This document shows positions 1-6,967 of a stretch of DNA of 9,025 nucleotides, piece by piece (the first letter of the stretch is position 1; the number at the start of each line of letters is the position of its first letter). The notes beneath the pieces are model-generated. The model was given only the letters and a program-made list of their open reading frames with translations, was not told where the DNA came from and ran no database searches. Origin of the DNA: an uncultured Gemmatimonadota bacterium (lineage in GTDB: Bacteria; Gemmatimonadota; Gemmatimonadetes; Longimicrobiales; Gaopeijiaceae); assembly GCA_937136445.1 (NCBI GenBank), contig CAKZOQ010000399.1, forward strand, positions 1 through 9,025, given 5' to 3'. The position numbers and the translations under genes were made by a program.

Positions 1-1
1 G

Positions 2-148
2 GCCTCGACGATGATCGTGAGCTTCGCGATGCTCCTGAACCTCGCCTCCGTCGCGCATGCCGAGGATCGCGAGACGCTCTGGGGCTTCATCCGCCGCTAT
101 GCCCCCGACGCCAGCCCCGAGACCCACCCGGACCTCGACGCGGCGTAT
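2..148 (+). pseudogene. lysS: Class I lysyl-tRNA synthetase, C-terminal fragment
   Basis: Frame 2 is open from the window edge and reads as the helix-rich anticodon-binding end of class I lysine--tRNA ligase. Seen directly: the run MLLNLASVAHAEDRETLWGF followed by IRRYAPDASPETHPDLDAA. As I know the family, this matches its conserved pattern (hydrophobic helix, NAED-like motif, WGFI.RYAP, ETHP.LD). The full enzyme charges tRNA-Lys and is over 500 residues. Here only about 49 residues before a break are visible. After the tyrosine codon at 146-148 the frame turns into arginine/proline-rich nonsense up to a stop near 568, and the homologous tail (Y.V.YY.DFV-like) is absent. The upstream part lies outside the window, so it is unknown whether an intact gene is simply cut by the junction. 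Likely a remnant or one side of an assembly join. An internal ATG at 11 is just a methionine codon of the larger gene. Confidence 0.72.
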
Positions 149-165
149 CCCACCGGGAGGCGTCA
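145..165. other. Fusion junction between lysyl-tRNA synthetase and VPS10-type gene
   Basis: Recognisable lysyl-tRNA synthetase coding in frame 2 stops at about base 148. Recognisable Asp-box protein coding in frame 1 begins at about base 163 (SPWAFTP, then RGVYRT). The roughly 15 bases between fit neither family. Both halves are on the same strand. One deletion between neighbouring genes, or a false contig join, would both give this picture, and the sequence alone cannot separate them. No insertion-sequence ends or long direct repeats are visible at the point. Confidence 0.6.
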
Positions 166-2748
166 CCGTGGGCCTTCACTCCAGCCCGCACGCAACGGGG
201 CGTCTACCGCACCCCCGACGGTGGCGAGACGTGGGAGAAGGTGCTCTACGTGGACGAGCACACCGGCGCCATCGACCTTGTCATGGATCCGAACGACCCC
301 GAGACCCTCTTCGCCGCAACCTACCAGCGGCAGCGCACCCCCTGGGGCTTCAGCGCAGACGGAGCCGGAAGCGGGATCTGGCGGACGCTGGACGGGGGCG
401 GGACCTGGGAGAGGCTGGACCAGGGGCTGCCCGAGGGTGACCTGGGGCGCGTCGGGCTGGACATCTTTGACGGAGACGGCGACCTGGTCTATGCCGTCGT
501 CGAATCCAGCGGGGAGGGCCGGGGCGTCTACCGGTCCACCGACCGGGGCGACTCGTGGGAAAAGATGAGCGACCGGAACCCACGCCCCATGTACTTCTCC
601 CTGATCCGCATCGATCCGACCAACCCGGAGCGCATCTATCTGGGCGGAGTACAGTTTTCGATCTCCGACGACGGCGGGCGCACCTGGTGGGAGGGGGAGG
701 CGGCCCCCGGCGTGCACCTGGACCACCACGCCATGTGGGTGGACCCGAACGACCCCGAGCATCTTCTCCTGGGCAACGACGGCGGCATCGCCACCTCCCG
801 GGACGGAGGCGAGCACTGGCGCCACATCCACAACGTGGCCGCCGGGCAGTTCTACCAGATCGGCCTGGACTCCCGCGATCCCTACTGGGTATGCGGCGGG
901 CTCCAGGACAACAATTCGTGGTGCGGACCCAACCAGACCACCACCGACGAGGGTCGGATGACCAAGTCGGGCCCGCGGAACCGACACTGGGTGAGGATCT
1001 GGGGCGGGGACGGGTTCTGGGCGGTGGTGGACCCCACCGACCCGGACGTGGTCTACGCGGAGTCCCAGAACGGACGTTTTGGCCGCTACCATGCCGAGAC
1101 CGGCGAGTCGGCCTCCCTCCAGCCCACGGCGCGTCCCACGCCGGAGGATGAGGAGCGGGAGTACCGCTGGCACTGGAACACGCCCCTTCACATCTCCCTG
1201 CATGACCCCGCCACGGTGTACGCCGGCGGGAACCACCTCATGCGCACCCGCGATCGCGGCCACTCCTGGGAAGAAGCGAGCCCGGACCTGACGCGGCAGA
1301 TCGACCGGGACACCCTCCCCATCATGGGCATGCCCGTCGACTCCGCCACCCTCTCCCTCCATGACGGGGTGAGCCACTACGGGACCATCTCGGAGATCGG
1401 CGAGTCCCCGTTGAACGGCGACGTCCTGTACGCGGGGACGGACGACGGCAAGGTCTGGGTCACCCGAGACGGCGGCGCGAGCTGGACCGACCTCACCGAT
1501 GGCGTTCCCGACCTCGGGCACGGCATGTGGGTGAGCGGTCTCGAGGCCTCCCACCACGTCGAGGGACGGGTCTATCTGACCTTCGACGGCCACAAGAACG
1601 ACGACTACCGACCCTACGCCCTCGTGAGCGAGGACTTCGGGGAGAGCTGGGAGGCCATCGCCCAGGGCCTGCCTTCGGACGCCGCGGTGAACGCCATTCG
1701 GGAGCATCCCGAGACGCCCGACCTCCTCTTCCTGGGCAATGAGATGGGCCTCTGGATCTCCGTGGACGGCGGGGAGGCCTGGAGCCGCCTCACCGGAAAC
1801 TTCCCCACGGTTCCAGTGGACGACATCCGGATCCACCCCCGGGAGAACGACCTGGTCATCGGGACCCACGGCCGGAGCATCTGGATCCTCGACGACATCG
1901 GCTTCCTGGAGGAGGCCGCCGCGGGGGGCGCATTGGGCGAGAACGCCGTCCTCTTCGACACCCGCGCCACCCAGTGGGCGATCCGCGGCGGCCCCTGGTT
2001 CGTGGCTGGCGAGTTCATCGGCGACAATCCGCCCCCCGGCGCACTCCTGCGGTATTGGCTGCGGGAGGCGGCGGACGACTCGGTCCACATCGAGATCCTG
2101 GACGGCGACCAGACGCTACGGACACTCCGGGCCTCCGGCGAGGTCGGGATGCAGACCGCCGTCTGGGACTTCCGGACGGACCAGGCGGAGGACGGGGATG
2201 GTGAGGGGACCATGGTGCTCCCCGGCAGCTATGCCGCCCGCCTCGTCGCCGGAGACGCCGAGTCCACCGCAGAGGTCACGGTGCGCCAGGACCCCCGCGC
2301 CGAAGCGAGTACCGCCGTGCTGGCGGAGCGCCAGGAGGCGCTGGACCGGCTCTATGAGATGGGTCGGGCGGTGGACGCCGCCGAGGAGGCTCTGGAGGAG
2401 GCCCGGGACCGGATCGGAACGGCGCGCGCGGCGCTGGAGGGGATCGAGGGCGCCGACGCCCTCCTGGCCGAGGCCGATTCCATCAGCCGACGGCTGGAGG
2501 AGTCGGAGGAGGCCATCGACGAGGCCGACGCCAGCGGCATGGCCGGCTCCCTGGAGGGAATCCGGGCCAGACCCACCGCCGACCAGATGTGGCGAATCGG
2601 CCATTCAGAAGGGGACGTGGCCGAGGCCATCGGCGAGCTGAACGAGGTGCTGTCGGACTTCCGCGCCTTCGAGACCCGGATCTATCAGCCGGAGGCCCGC
2701 CCGGCCGCACTGGGGCCCGTCGAGATACCGGGGGGCGGCGGGGAGTAG
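163..2748 (+). CDS. VPS10/sortilin-type Asp-box beta-propeller protein, 5'-truncated
   Basis: About 860 residues are readable. Nine Asp-box repeats (S/T-x-D-x-G-x-x-W) begin near 211, 385, 535, 664, 796, 1246, 1462, 1627 and 1759. The family signature GTHGRSIWILDD follows at about 1861-1896. A region resembling an Ig-like/FlgD-type domain spans about 2010-2290, and an Ala/Glu-rich coiled coil about 2300-2660. As known for the family, full-length members are secreted proteins of roughly 1,000 residues that fold as one or two beta-propellers. They are abundant in Gemmatimonadota and their ligand or enzymatic role is not established. Here the signal peptide and about the first 190 residues are missing: frame 1 stays open to base 1, but bases 1-160 encode unrelated residues because they belong to the lysyl-tRNA synthetase fragment. 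A GTG at 241 could serve as a formal start but lies inside the propeller, so the gene is probably non-functional or misassembled. The stop is TAG. There is no sign that it belongs with the downstream cluster. Confidence 0.85.
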   Translation, partial: SPWAFTPARTQRGVYRTPDGGETWEKVLYVDEHTGAIDLVMDPNDPETLFAATYQRQRTPWGFSADGAGSGIWRTLDGGGTWERLDQGLPEGDLGRVGLDIFDGDGDLVYAVVESSGEGRGVYRSTDRGDSWEKMSDRNPRPMYFSLIRIDPTNPERIYLGGVQFSISDDGGRTWWEGEAAPGVHLDHHAMWVDPNDPEHLLLGNDGGIATSRDGGEHWRHIHNVAAGQFYQIGLDSRDPYWVCGGLQDNNSWCGPNQTTTDEGRMTKSGPRNRHWVRIWGGDGFWAVVDPTDPDVVYAESQNGRFGRYHAETGESASLQPTARPTPEDEEREYRWHWNTPLHISLHDPATVYAGGNHLMRTRDRGHSWEEASPDLTRQIDRDTLPIMGMPVDSATLSLHDGVSHYGTISEIGESPLNGDVLYAGTDDGKVWVTRDGGASWTDLTDGVPDLGHGMWVSGLEASHHVEGRVYLTFDGHKNDDYRPYALVSEDFGESWEAIAQGLPSDAAVNAIREHPETPDLLFLGNEMGLWISVDGGEAWSRLTGNFPTVPVDDIRIHPRENDLVIGTHGRSIWILDDIGFLEEAAAGGALGENAVLFDTRATQWAIRGGPWFVAGEFIGDNPPPGALLRYWLREAADDSVHIEILDGDQTLRTLRASGEVGMQTAVWDFRTDQAEDGDGEGTMVLPGSYAARLVAGDAESTAEVTVRQDPRAEASTAVLAERQEALDRLYEMGRAVDAAEEALEEARDRIGTARAALEGIEGADALLAEADSISRRLEESEEAIDEADASGMAGSLEGIRARPTADQMWRIGHSEGDVAEAIGELNEVLSDFRAFETRIYQPEARPAALGPVEIPGGGGE

Positions 2749-2856
2749 CGGCGAGGCGATCCGCAGGTTGCCCAGCCGGGCCACGCTCGGCGACCCCGGC
2801 ACGCCCTTCGAAAACGCACTCCTCCGGTGTGCGGCACGTTGTCCGACACTTCGGCC

Positions 2857-2864
2857 AGAGGAGG
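2857..2864 (+). promoter_or_regulatory. Ribosome binding site fixing the TTG start at 2871
   Basis: AGAGGAGG lies 6 bases before TTG at 2871, an ideal Shine-Dalgarno distance. The frame is open far upstream, with GTG at 2829 possible, but those starts lack a comparable site and would add Arg/Pro-rich residues unlike the membrane protein. Confidence 0.65.
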
Positions 2865-2870
2865 CCTCCT
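2859..2870. repeat. 12-bp perfect palindrome overlapping the ribosome binding site
   Basis: AGGAGGCCTCCT equals its own reverse complement. Its left half is the Shine-Dalgarno of the next gene and its right half fills the spacer up to the TTG. With no loop it cannot fold as a normal hairpin in one RNA. It could pair in a register-shifted or intermolecular manner, or be a chance result of high GC content. Confidence 0.5.
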
Positions 2871-3527
2871 TTGGGTTCCGGCTTCACGAGGTCCGCTCGC
2901 CGCCTCGGAATCGCGTCTGCCGTCGGGGTGGTGTCGCTCGAGATCGCGTACCTCACGTGCCTGGTCGTCGGGCTCGCCACCCTCCCCTCTCCACAGGATC
3001 CCATCGCGGATCCCTGGTTCACGGCGCTCGAGCTCCTGATTCTGGCCATGATGCCGTTCATGGTCGCGCTGATGGTGTCCGTGCACGCCTGGTCGTCCCA
3101 GGAGACCAAGGCCCGGAGCATGACCGCCGTCGTGTTCATGGCCCTCGTGGCCGTCGTCACCTCCGCGGTCCACTTCGCGGTCCTGACCCTCAGTCGACAA
3201 GAGGCCTTCGGGGACATGGGTTGGCTCTTCTCGTTCACCTGGCCGTCGGTGGTCTACGCGCTCGACATCCTGGCCTGGGACCTCTTCTTCCCGGCCTCGG
3301 TTCTGTTCGCCATGCCCGTCTTCCACACCGGGCGGCTGGAACGCGGGATTCGCTTCGTGCTGGGAGCGAGTGGGGTGCTCGCGCTGGCGGGCCTGGCAGG
3401 CGTCTTCCTGAACGACATGCAGGTCCGAAACATCGGAATCGTAGGCTACACCGTGGTCTTTCCCGTGGCTGCGGCGCTGATGGGGATTCTGTTCTGGAGG
3501 GCGGAGCTCCCCGAGCCCGGGGGATGA
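2871..3527 (+). CDS. Six-helix integral membrane protein of unknown function
   Basis: 218 residues from the TTG supported by AGAGGAGG. About six hydrophobic helices are seen, at residues 12-35, 50-70, 84-108, 124-150, 162-180 and 187-208. Charged or polar residues lie inside or at the edges of helices: E24, E54, H72, H101, D132, D137. Distinctive stretches are FTWPSVVYALDILAWDLFF (122-140) and NIGIVGYTVVFPVAA (187-201). I have an impression that similar unnamed membrane proteins exist in other bacteria, but I cannot name a family or function. No signal peptide beyond the first helix and no catalytic motif of a known enzyme were seen. The gene is 122 bp after the Asp-box gene and 135 bp before the cyclase-like gene, so it may or may not share their transcript. 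Intramembrane acidic and histidine residues would suit a membrane enzyme or a transporter; both are inference. Confidence 0.8.
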   Translation: MGSGFTRSARRLGIASAVGVVSLEIAYLTCLVVGLATLPSPQDPIADPWFTALELLILAMMPFMVALMVSVHAWSSQETKARSMTAVVFMALVAVVTSAVHFAVLTLSRQEAFGDMGWLFSFTWPSVVYALDILAWDLFFPASVLFAMPVFHTGRLERGIRFVLGASGVLALAGLAGVFLNDMQVRNIGIVGYTVVFPVAAALMGILFWRAELPEPGG

Positions 3528-3613
3528 GCCCTGGGGGCGTTCCGTGGAGGAAGGCCGGCCCGAACGCGCGCCTGCACCTCATGGAGCGAACCCTTTCCCC
3601 CCGGGACCCTCCG

Positions 3614-3633
3614 ACGTATCTCCGGACATACGT
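3614..3633. promoter_or_regulatory. Candidate operator: 20-bp imperfect palindrome
   Basis: ACGTAT (3614-3619) and ATACGT (3628-3633) are perfect inverted arms. The 8 bases between contain a second palindrome, TCCGGA (3621-3626). Only the pair 3620/3627 (C facing C) breaks full dyad symmetry. The centre is about 40 bases upstream of the TTG start of the cyclase-like gene, in the only sizeable gap before the four-gene set. This size and symmetry suit a dimeric repressor or activator site, but I cannot assign a regulator family. The 135-base gap 3528-3662 otherwise shows no clear -35/-10 pair and no U-tailed terminator hairpin. Confidence 0.4.
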
Positions 3634-3652
3634 GCTCAGCCTCGCCCCCCCC

Positions 3653-3656
3653 GGAG
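3653..3656 (+). promoter_or_regulatory. Ribosome binding site for the TTG start at 3663
   Basis: GGAG with a 6-base spacer precedes TTG at 3663. It is modest in strength but well placed. The next methionine codon in frame falls inside the second membrane helix, too late to be the start. Confidence 0.45.
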
Positions 3657-3662
3657 CTCGCG

Positions 3663-4457
3663 TTGCCCCGTACAGCCCATTACCTGGATCCGGCTCATCT
3701 CCTCACGAGCATCCCCCTCGCCCTGGGGGGCATTCTCTGGATCCTGACCTACATCCTCATCATCCGGCGGAGCTTCAAGGATCGGGCATACGGGCTGCCG
3801 ATGTTCGCGATCTGCCTCAACATCACCTGGGAGTCGTTGGCGGTGCTGTCCTGCAACGCCCCGGAAGGCACCCTGGGCCTCTCCGGCATCTGTCCGATGC
3901 CCCCGGCGACCTCGCCCACGCTGAAGTTCGCGGAGACGGCCGGCATCCTGGTCGATGTCTTCTGGTTGGGGCTGGACGTGATCCTCGCCTGGCAGCTCTT
4001 CCGCTGGGGGCGCCAGTTGGAGCGGGTGCCGCACATGCGACGCCACTGGACCCGGAACCTCGTCGGGCTCATCGTCATCTTCTTCTTCCTGCAACTGGGC
4101 TTCGTGACCTACTACGACGACATCTTCCTGATCGTCAACGGGTGGATCATCAACATGGTCATGAGCCTGGGATTCCTCTTCCTGCTCTGGGACCGGGAGA
4201 AGTGGGGTCTCCGAGGCCTGTCCTGGCCCGCGGCCTGGACGAAAATGGCGGCCAACCTCTTCTATGCCGGAGGGCTCACGCTGGTCTTCTACTCCGGACC
4301 GGGTGAACACCCCTTCCAGCCCGACGAGAGCTGGACCTTCATGTACGTGATGTTCGCGGCGACCTTCCTCTTCGACGTTCTCTACATCACCCACCTGAAG
4401 CGCGCTCGGGACGGGGGTGCATCGCCCCCTCGCTCGGCGGTTCCCGAGCCTGCCTGA
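3663..4457 (+). CDS. PaxB/Pyr4-like transmembrane terpene cyclase homologue
   Basis: 264 residues with about seven helices (14-34, 44-64, 96-115, 132-150, 154-175, 195-212, 226-246), the size and topology of the fungal Pyr4/PaxB integral-membrane cyclases (about 240 residues, 7 TM). The clearest match is RRSFKDRAYGLPMF..CLNITWE at residues 35-57; fungal PaxB has an almost superimposable SFKDR.YG....C.N..WE block. The two acidic residues reported as essential in Pyr4, a Glu in helix 2 and an Asp in the last helix, have counterparts at E57 and D238 (FLFDVLYITHLKR). Extra intramembrane acids are D98 and D105. Fungal members protonate an epoxide or alkene of a prenylated aromatic and cyclise the terpene chain without metal or flavin. 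They usually work beside a UbiA-type prenyltransferase and a flavin epoxidase, neither of which is in this window. The stop is 2 bp before the receptor gene's ATG. The function call is by remembered family resemblance, and the bacterial substrate is unknown. A non-catalytic relative is possible. Confidence 0.6.
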   Translation: MPRTAHYLDPAHLLTSIPLALGGILWILTYILIIRRSFKDRAYGLPMFAICLNITWESLAVLSCNAPEGTLGLSGICPMPPATSPTLKFAETAGILVDVFWLGLDVILAWQLFRWGRQLERVPHMRRHWTRNLVGLIVIFFFLQLGFVTYYDDIFLIVNGWIINMVMSLGFLFLLWDREKWGLRGLSWPAAWTKMAANLFYAGGLTLVFYSGPGEHPFQPDESWTFMYVMFAATFLFDVLYITHLKRARDGGASPPRSAVPEPA

Positions 4458-4459
4458 CC

Positions 4460-6967
4460 ATGGTCTCCTCAGCCGCCCCCCTGATGTCCCGGCTCGCCGT
4501 CACGCTGCTTCTCCTCATCGCCCTCCCCTGGTCCGCGCACGCCCAGACGGGCTCCGTACGGGGGACGGTGGTGGACGGGGAGAGCGACCGTCCGGTCGGG
4601 AACGTCGTCGTCGATGCGCTCGGATCCGGTCAGGTCACCGTGACCGACGAAGGGGGACGCTTCCTCCTCCCCGAGCTGCCCGCCGGCGTCTGGACGCTGG
4701 ACGTCTCCTGGTTCGGGTATCGGGACCGCAGGATGGAGGTGACCGTGGTCGCAGGCGCGACCGAAGTGGTGGAGCTGGTCCTGCAGCCCGACCCCCTCCT
4801 TCTGGGGGAGCTCGAGGTGACCGCCGTCTCGCGTCAGCCGGAGCGGGTGGTCGAGTCCCCTGCCGCCGTCCAGGTGGTGGAGCCCGGCCGGGTCCGGGAC
4901 CTTGCCGCCTCGGGCGATGTGGCCCGCCTCCTCACGGACCTTCCGGGGGTCCAGGTCCAGGAGGGGGGCGCCGAGACCTTCCAGGTGAACCCCCGGGCCT
5001 TCAACGCCCTGGTGAATCGGCGGCTCCTGGTGCTCGTGGACGGGCGCGACGTCAGCGCTCCTTTCGCGGGCGGGCCGGAGTGGCCCACGCTCTCGGTGTC
5101 CGAGGATCGGACGCGGGTGGAGCTCGTGCGGGGTCCGGGGTCGGCCCTCTACGGCGCCAACGCCTTCTCCGGGATCCTCAACATCGTCACCCCCTCGGTG
5201 CGGCAGGCCCAGGGCACCCGGATCACCGCGGGCTACGGGGAGCGATCCTCTCTCCACCTGAACGGGCGGCACGCCTTCGTCACGGACGACCTCCGCTGGG
5301 GCCTCCGGGTCTCCGGACGCTATTCACGTTCTGGTTCCTCCGACCGCTCCCGAACGGCGCTGGGTGATCTCGCGGAAGAATACCGGCCTGCGGTGGAGGG
5401 ACCGGTCCCGGGATCCGCCCCGCCCCCAGGGTACGAGTTCCTCCCCCTCCAGGGTCAGCGCACCGCGAGCCCCCCGGGGATTCCCGCCGAGGCCCAGGGC
5501 GAAGCGGACCCGGTGGTGACCGTCGGGGGATCGGCCCGGGTGGAGCGGTACCGCGACGACGGGGGGGCCTTCACGCTGGAAGGCGGCTTCACGCGGGTGG
5601 AGAACCAGGTCAACGCCAGCTCGGGTTCCAGGGCCCAGATCCTGCGATCCGACCAGCCCTGGGCCCGGGCCGCCCTCGGCACGGAGCGGGTCAACGTCTT
5701 CGCGACCTTCGGAGGCCGCACGGGGGAGCAGGTAGATCTGGCGGGTGGCCGAACCTTCCGCGACCGCTCCCATCGCACCCACCTCGAGGCTCAGGTCATC
5801 GAGAGCTTCGCGGACGATCGCCTCCGCGCCGTCCTGGGGGGATCGATCCGGAGAGAGACCGTGGACACCGAGGGCACGGTCCTGGCTCCTGAATTCGACG
5901 CACGGGCCGACGCCTACTACGCGCTCTTCGGGCAGGCGACCTGGGCCCTCGCGCCGAGCGTCGACGTGGTGGTGGCTGGTCGCTGGGACGCCTCGTCGCT
6001 CTACGACAGCGAGCTCTCGCCCCGGGCCGCGCTCGTGTGGGCCCCCACCCAGGACCAGAACCTCCGGGTCACCTATGGCCGCGCCTTCCTCATGCCGACG
6101 GTGAGCCAACGGTTCGTGCGCGTCCCGCTGGGCCCGCCCCAGGACCTTTCGGCGTTGGAAACCGCGCTGCGCACCTCCCCGCTGGGGCCCGGCCTGGCCG
6201 GCATCCCCCCAGGCGCCCTCCTGACGCGCTCGGAGGCGGTGCCCGTCCTGACCATCGGGGACCAGAACCTGGGGCCGGAGGAGGTGACGGCGTGGGAGGT
6301 GGGGTACAAGGGCCAGTTCCGACGGGTCTACGTGACGTTGGACGGCCACCTGAGCCGCTTCGAGAACTTCTTCACCGACCTCCTCCCTGGCGTGCACCCC
6401 GACTTCGGTCCCTGGACGGCGCCCGAGGGGCTCCCGGCCTCGGTAGCCTCCGCGGTGGAGGCGACCGTCAACGAGTCGGTTCCCGGACTGACCCGGCTCC
6501 GGGACGGGTCCACCGCCATCCTCTTCGCGGGAACGGGGGCCGGACGGGCCGACCAGTGGGGCGTGGACGTGGCGGCGGCCGTTCAGCTCTCCGACGAGGT
6601 GGAGCTCACGGGCAACTACGGCTTCGTGAAGGTGGACTTCGAGGAGGGCACCTTCCTGGGCGGAGATTCGCTGCCCAGCAACACCCCGACCCACACGGCG
6701 AACCTGGCGGCGACCTATCAGCGTCCTCAGGGGCTGAGGGTCCGGCTCGGCCTCCGTCTCGTGGAGGGGTTCCCCTTTCGTAGCGGCGTCTGGGAGGGGC
6801 GAGTGCCCGGTCGACAGTCGGTGGATCTCTCGCTGCGCCGCCCCCTGACCCGGAGGCTGGAGGCCGCCCTCTCGGCGACCAACCTCCTGGATCAGGAGCG
6901 CTACCACTACTTCGGAGGCTCGCTGGTGGGGCGTAGGATCACCTTCTCCCTCACCTGGGAACCGTGA
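4460..6967 (+). CDS. TonB-dependent outer-membrane receptor
   Basis: 835 residues. A signal peptide ends at about residue 28 (hydrophobic core 12-24, SAHA then QT). ATG at 4460 gives a 28-residue leader; ATG at 4484 gives a shorter one with a better-shaped n-region, and neither has a clear Shine-Dalgarno. Residues 30-108 form a carboxypeptidase-regulatory-like beta-sandwich (GSVRGTVVDGESDRPV, TDEGGRFLLPELPAG). A TonB-box-like ELEVTAV follows at about 117-123. The plug spans about 130-245 and includes VRGPGSALYGANAFSGILNIVT. The rest is the beta-barrel, ending in NLLDQERYHYFGGSLVGRRITF. A Pro/Gly-rich stretch (310-351) is probably an extracellular loop. The usual terminal aromatic is displaced: the chain ends Trp-Glu-Pro. 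Family role: energised uptake of a large or scarce ligand across the outer membrane; the ligand cannot be told from sequence. Its ATG is 2 bp after the upstream cyclase-like stop, and its TGA overlaps the next gene's GTG, placing it between the two cyclase-like genes. Confidence 0.92.
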   Translation: MVSSAAPLMSRLAVTLLLLIALPWSAHAQTGSVRGTVVDGESDRPVGNVVVDALGSGQVTVTDEGGRFLLPELPAGVWTLDVSWFGYRDRRMEVTVVAGATEVVELVLQPDPLLLGELEVTAVSRQPERVVESPAAVQVVEPGRVRDLAASGDVARLLTDLPGVQVQEGGAETFQVNPRAFNALVNRRLLVLVDGRDVSAPFAGGPEWPTLSVSEDRTRVELVRGPGSALYGANAFSGILNIVTPSVRQAQGTRITAGYGERSSLHLNGRHAFVTDDLRWGLRVSGRYSRSGSSDRSRTALGDLAEEYRPAVEGPVPGSAPPPGYEFLPLQGQRTASPPGIPAEAQGEADPVVTVGGSARVERYRDDGGAFTLEGGFTRVENQVNASSGSRAQILRSDQPWARAALGTERVNVFATFGGRTGEQVDLAGGRTFRDRSHRTHLEAQVIESFADDRLRAVLGGSIRRETVDTEGTVLAPEFDARADAYYALFGQATWALAPSVDVVVAGRWDASSLYDSELSPRAALVWAPTQDQNLRVTYGRAFLMPTVSQRFVRVPLGPPQDLSALETALRTSPLGPGLAGIPPGALLTRSEAVPVLTIGDQNLGPEEVTAWEVGYKGQFRRVYVTLDGHLSRFENFFTDLLPGVHPDFGPWTAPEGLPASVASAVEATVNESVPGLTRLRDGSTAILFAGTGAGRADQWGVDVAAAVQLSDEVELTGNYGFVKVDFEEGTFLGGDSLPSNTPTHTANLAATYQRPQGLRVRLGLRLVEGFPFRSGVWEGRVPGRQSVDLSLRRPLTRRLEAALSATNLLDQERYHYFGGSLVGRRITFSLTWEP

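Noticed and set aside
11..568. 185-codon frame from ATG 11 as a secreted protein with a signal peptide
   Set aside because: The hydrophobic start followed by AHA looks like a signal peptide, but the segment matches the class I lysyl-tRNA synthetase C-terminal region. After base 148 the frame is nonsense overlapping the Asp-box gene.
163..2088. 641-codon open frame on the minus strand
   Set aside because: It lies antisense to the Asp-box gene, whose repeats and family motifs are clear on the + strand. The antisense product is Gly/Val/Pro/Arg-rich with no domain, as expected from GC-rich third positions.
2749..2856. Possible small gene or RNA between the Asp-box gene and the membrane protein
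   Set aside because: An imperfect stem (GTGT with ACAC arms near 2827-2850) has mismatches in the middle, and no supported start, RNA motif or T-tract is present.
3505..3545. GC-rich hairpin near the end of the 218-residue protein gene as a terminator
   Set aside because: CCCCGAGCCCGGGG can pair, but it overlaps the coding end, the loop is short, and no T-run follows, so an intrinsic terminator is not supported.
2768..4306. 512-codon open frame on the + strand crossing two genes
   Set aside because: Runs out of frame through both membrane-protein genes and the gap. It is Arg/Pro/His-rich with no hydrophobic pattern, while the overlapping frames encode clean multi-helix proteins.
5324..6907. 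527-codon open frame on the minus strand
   Set aside because: Antisense shadow of the TonB-dependent receptor barrel; low-complexity Arg/Gly/Glu composition and no recognisable motif.
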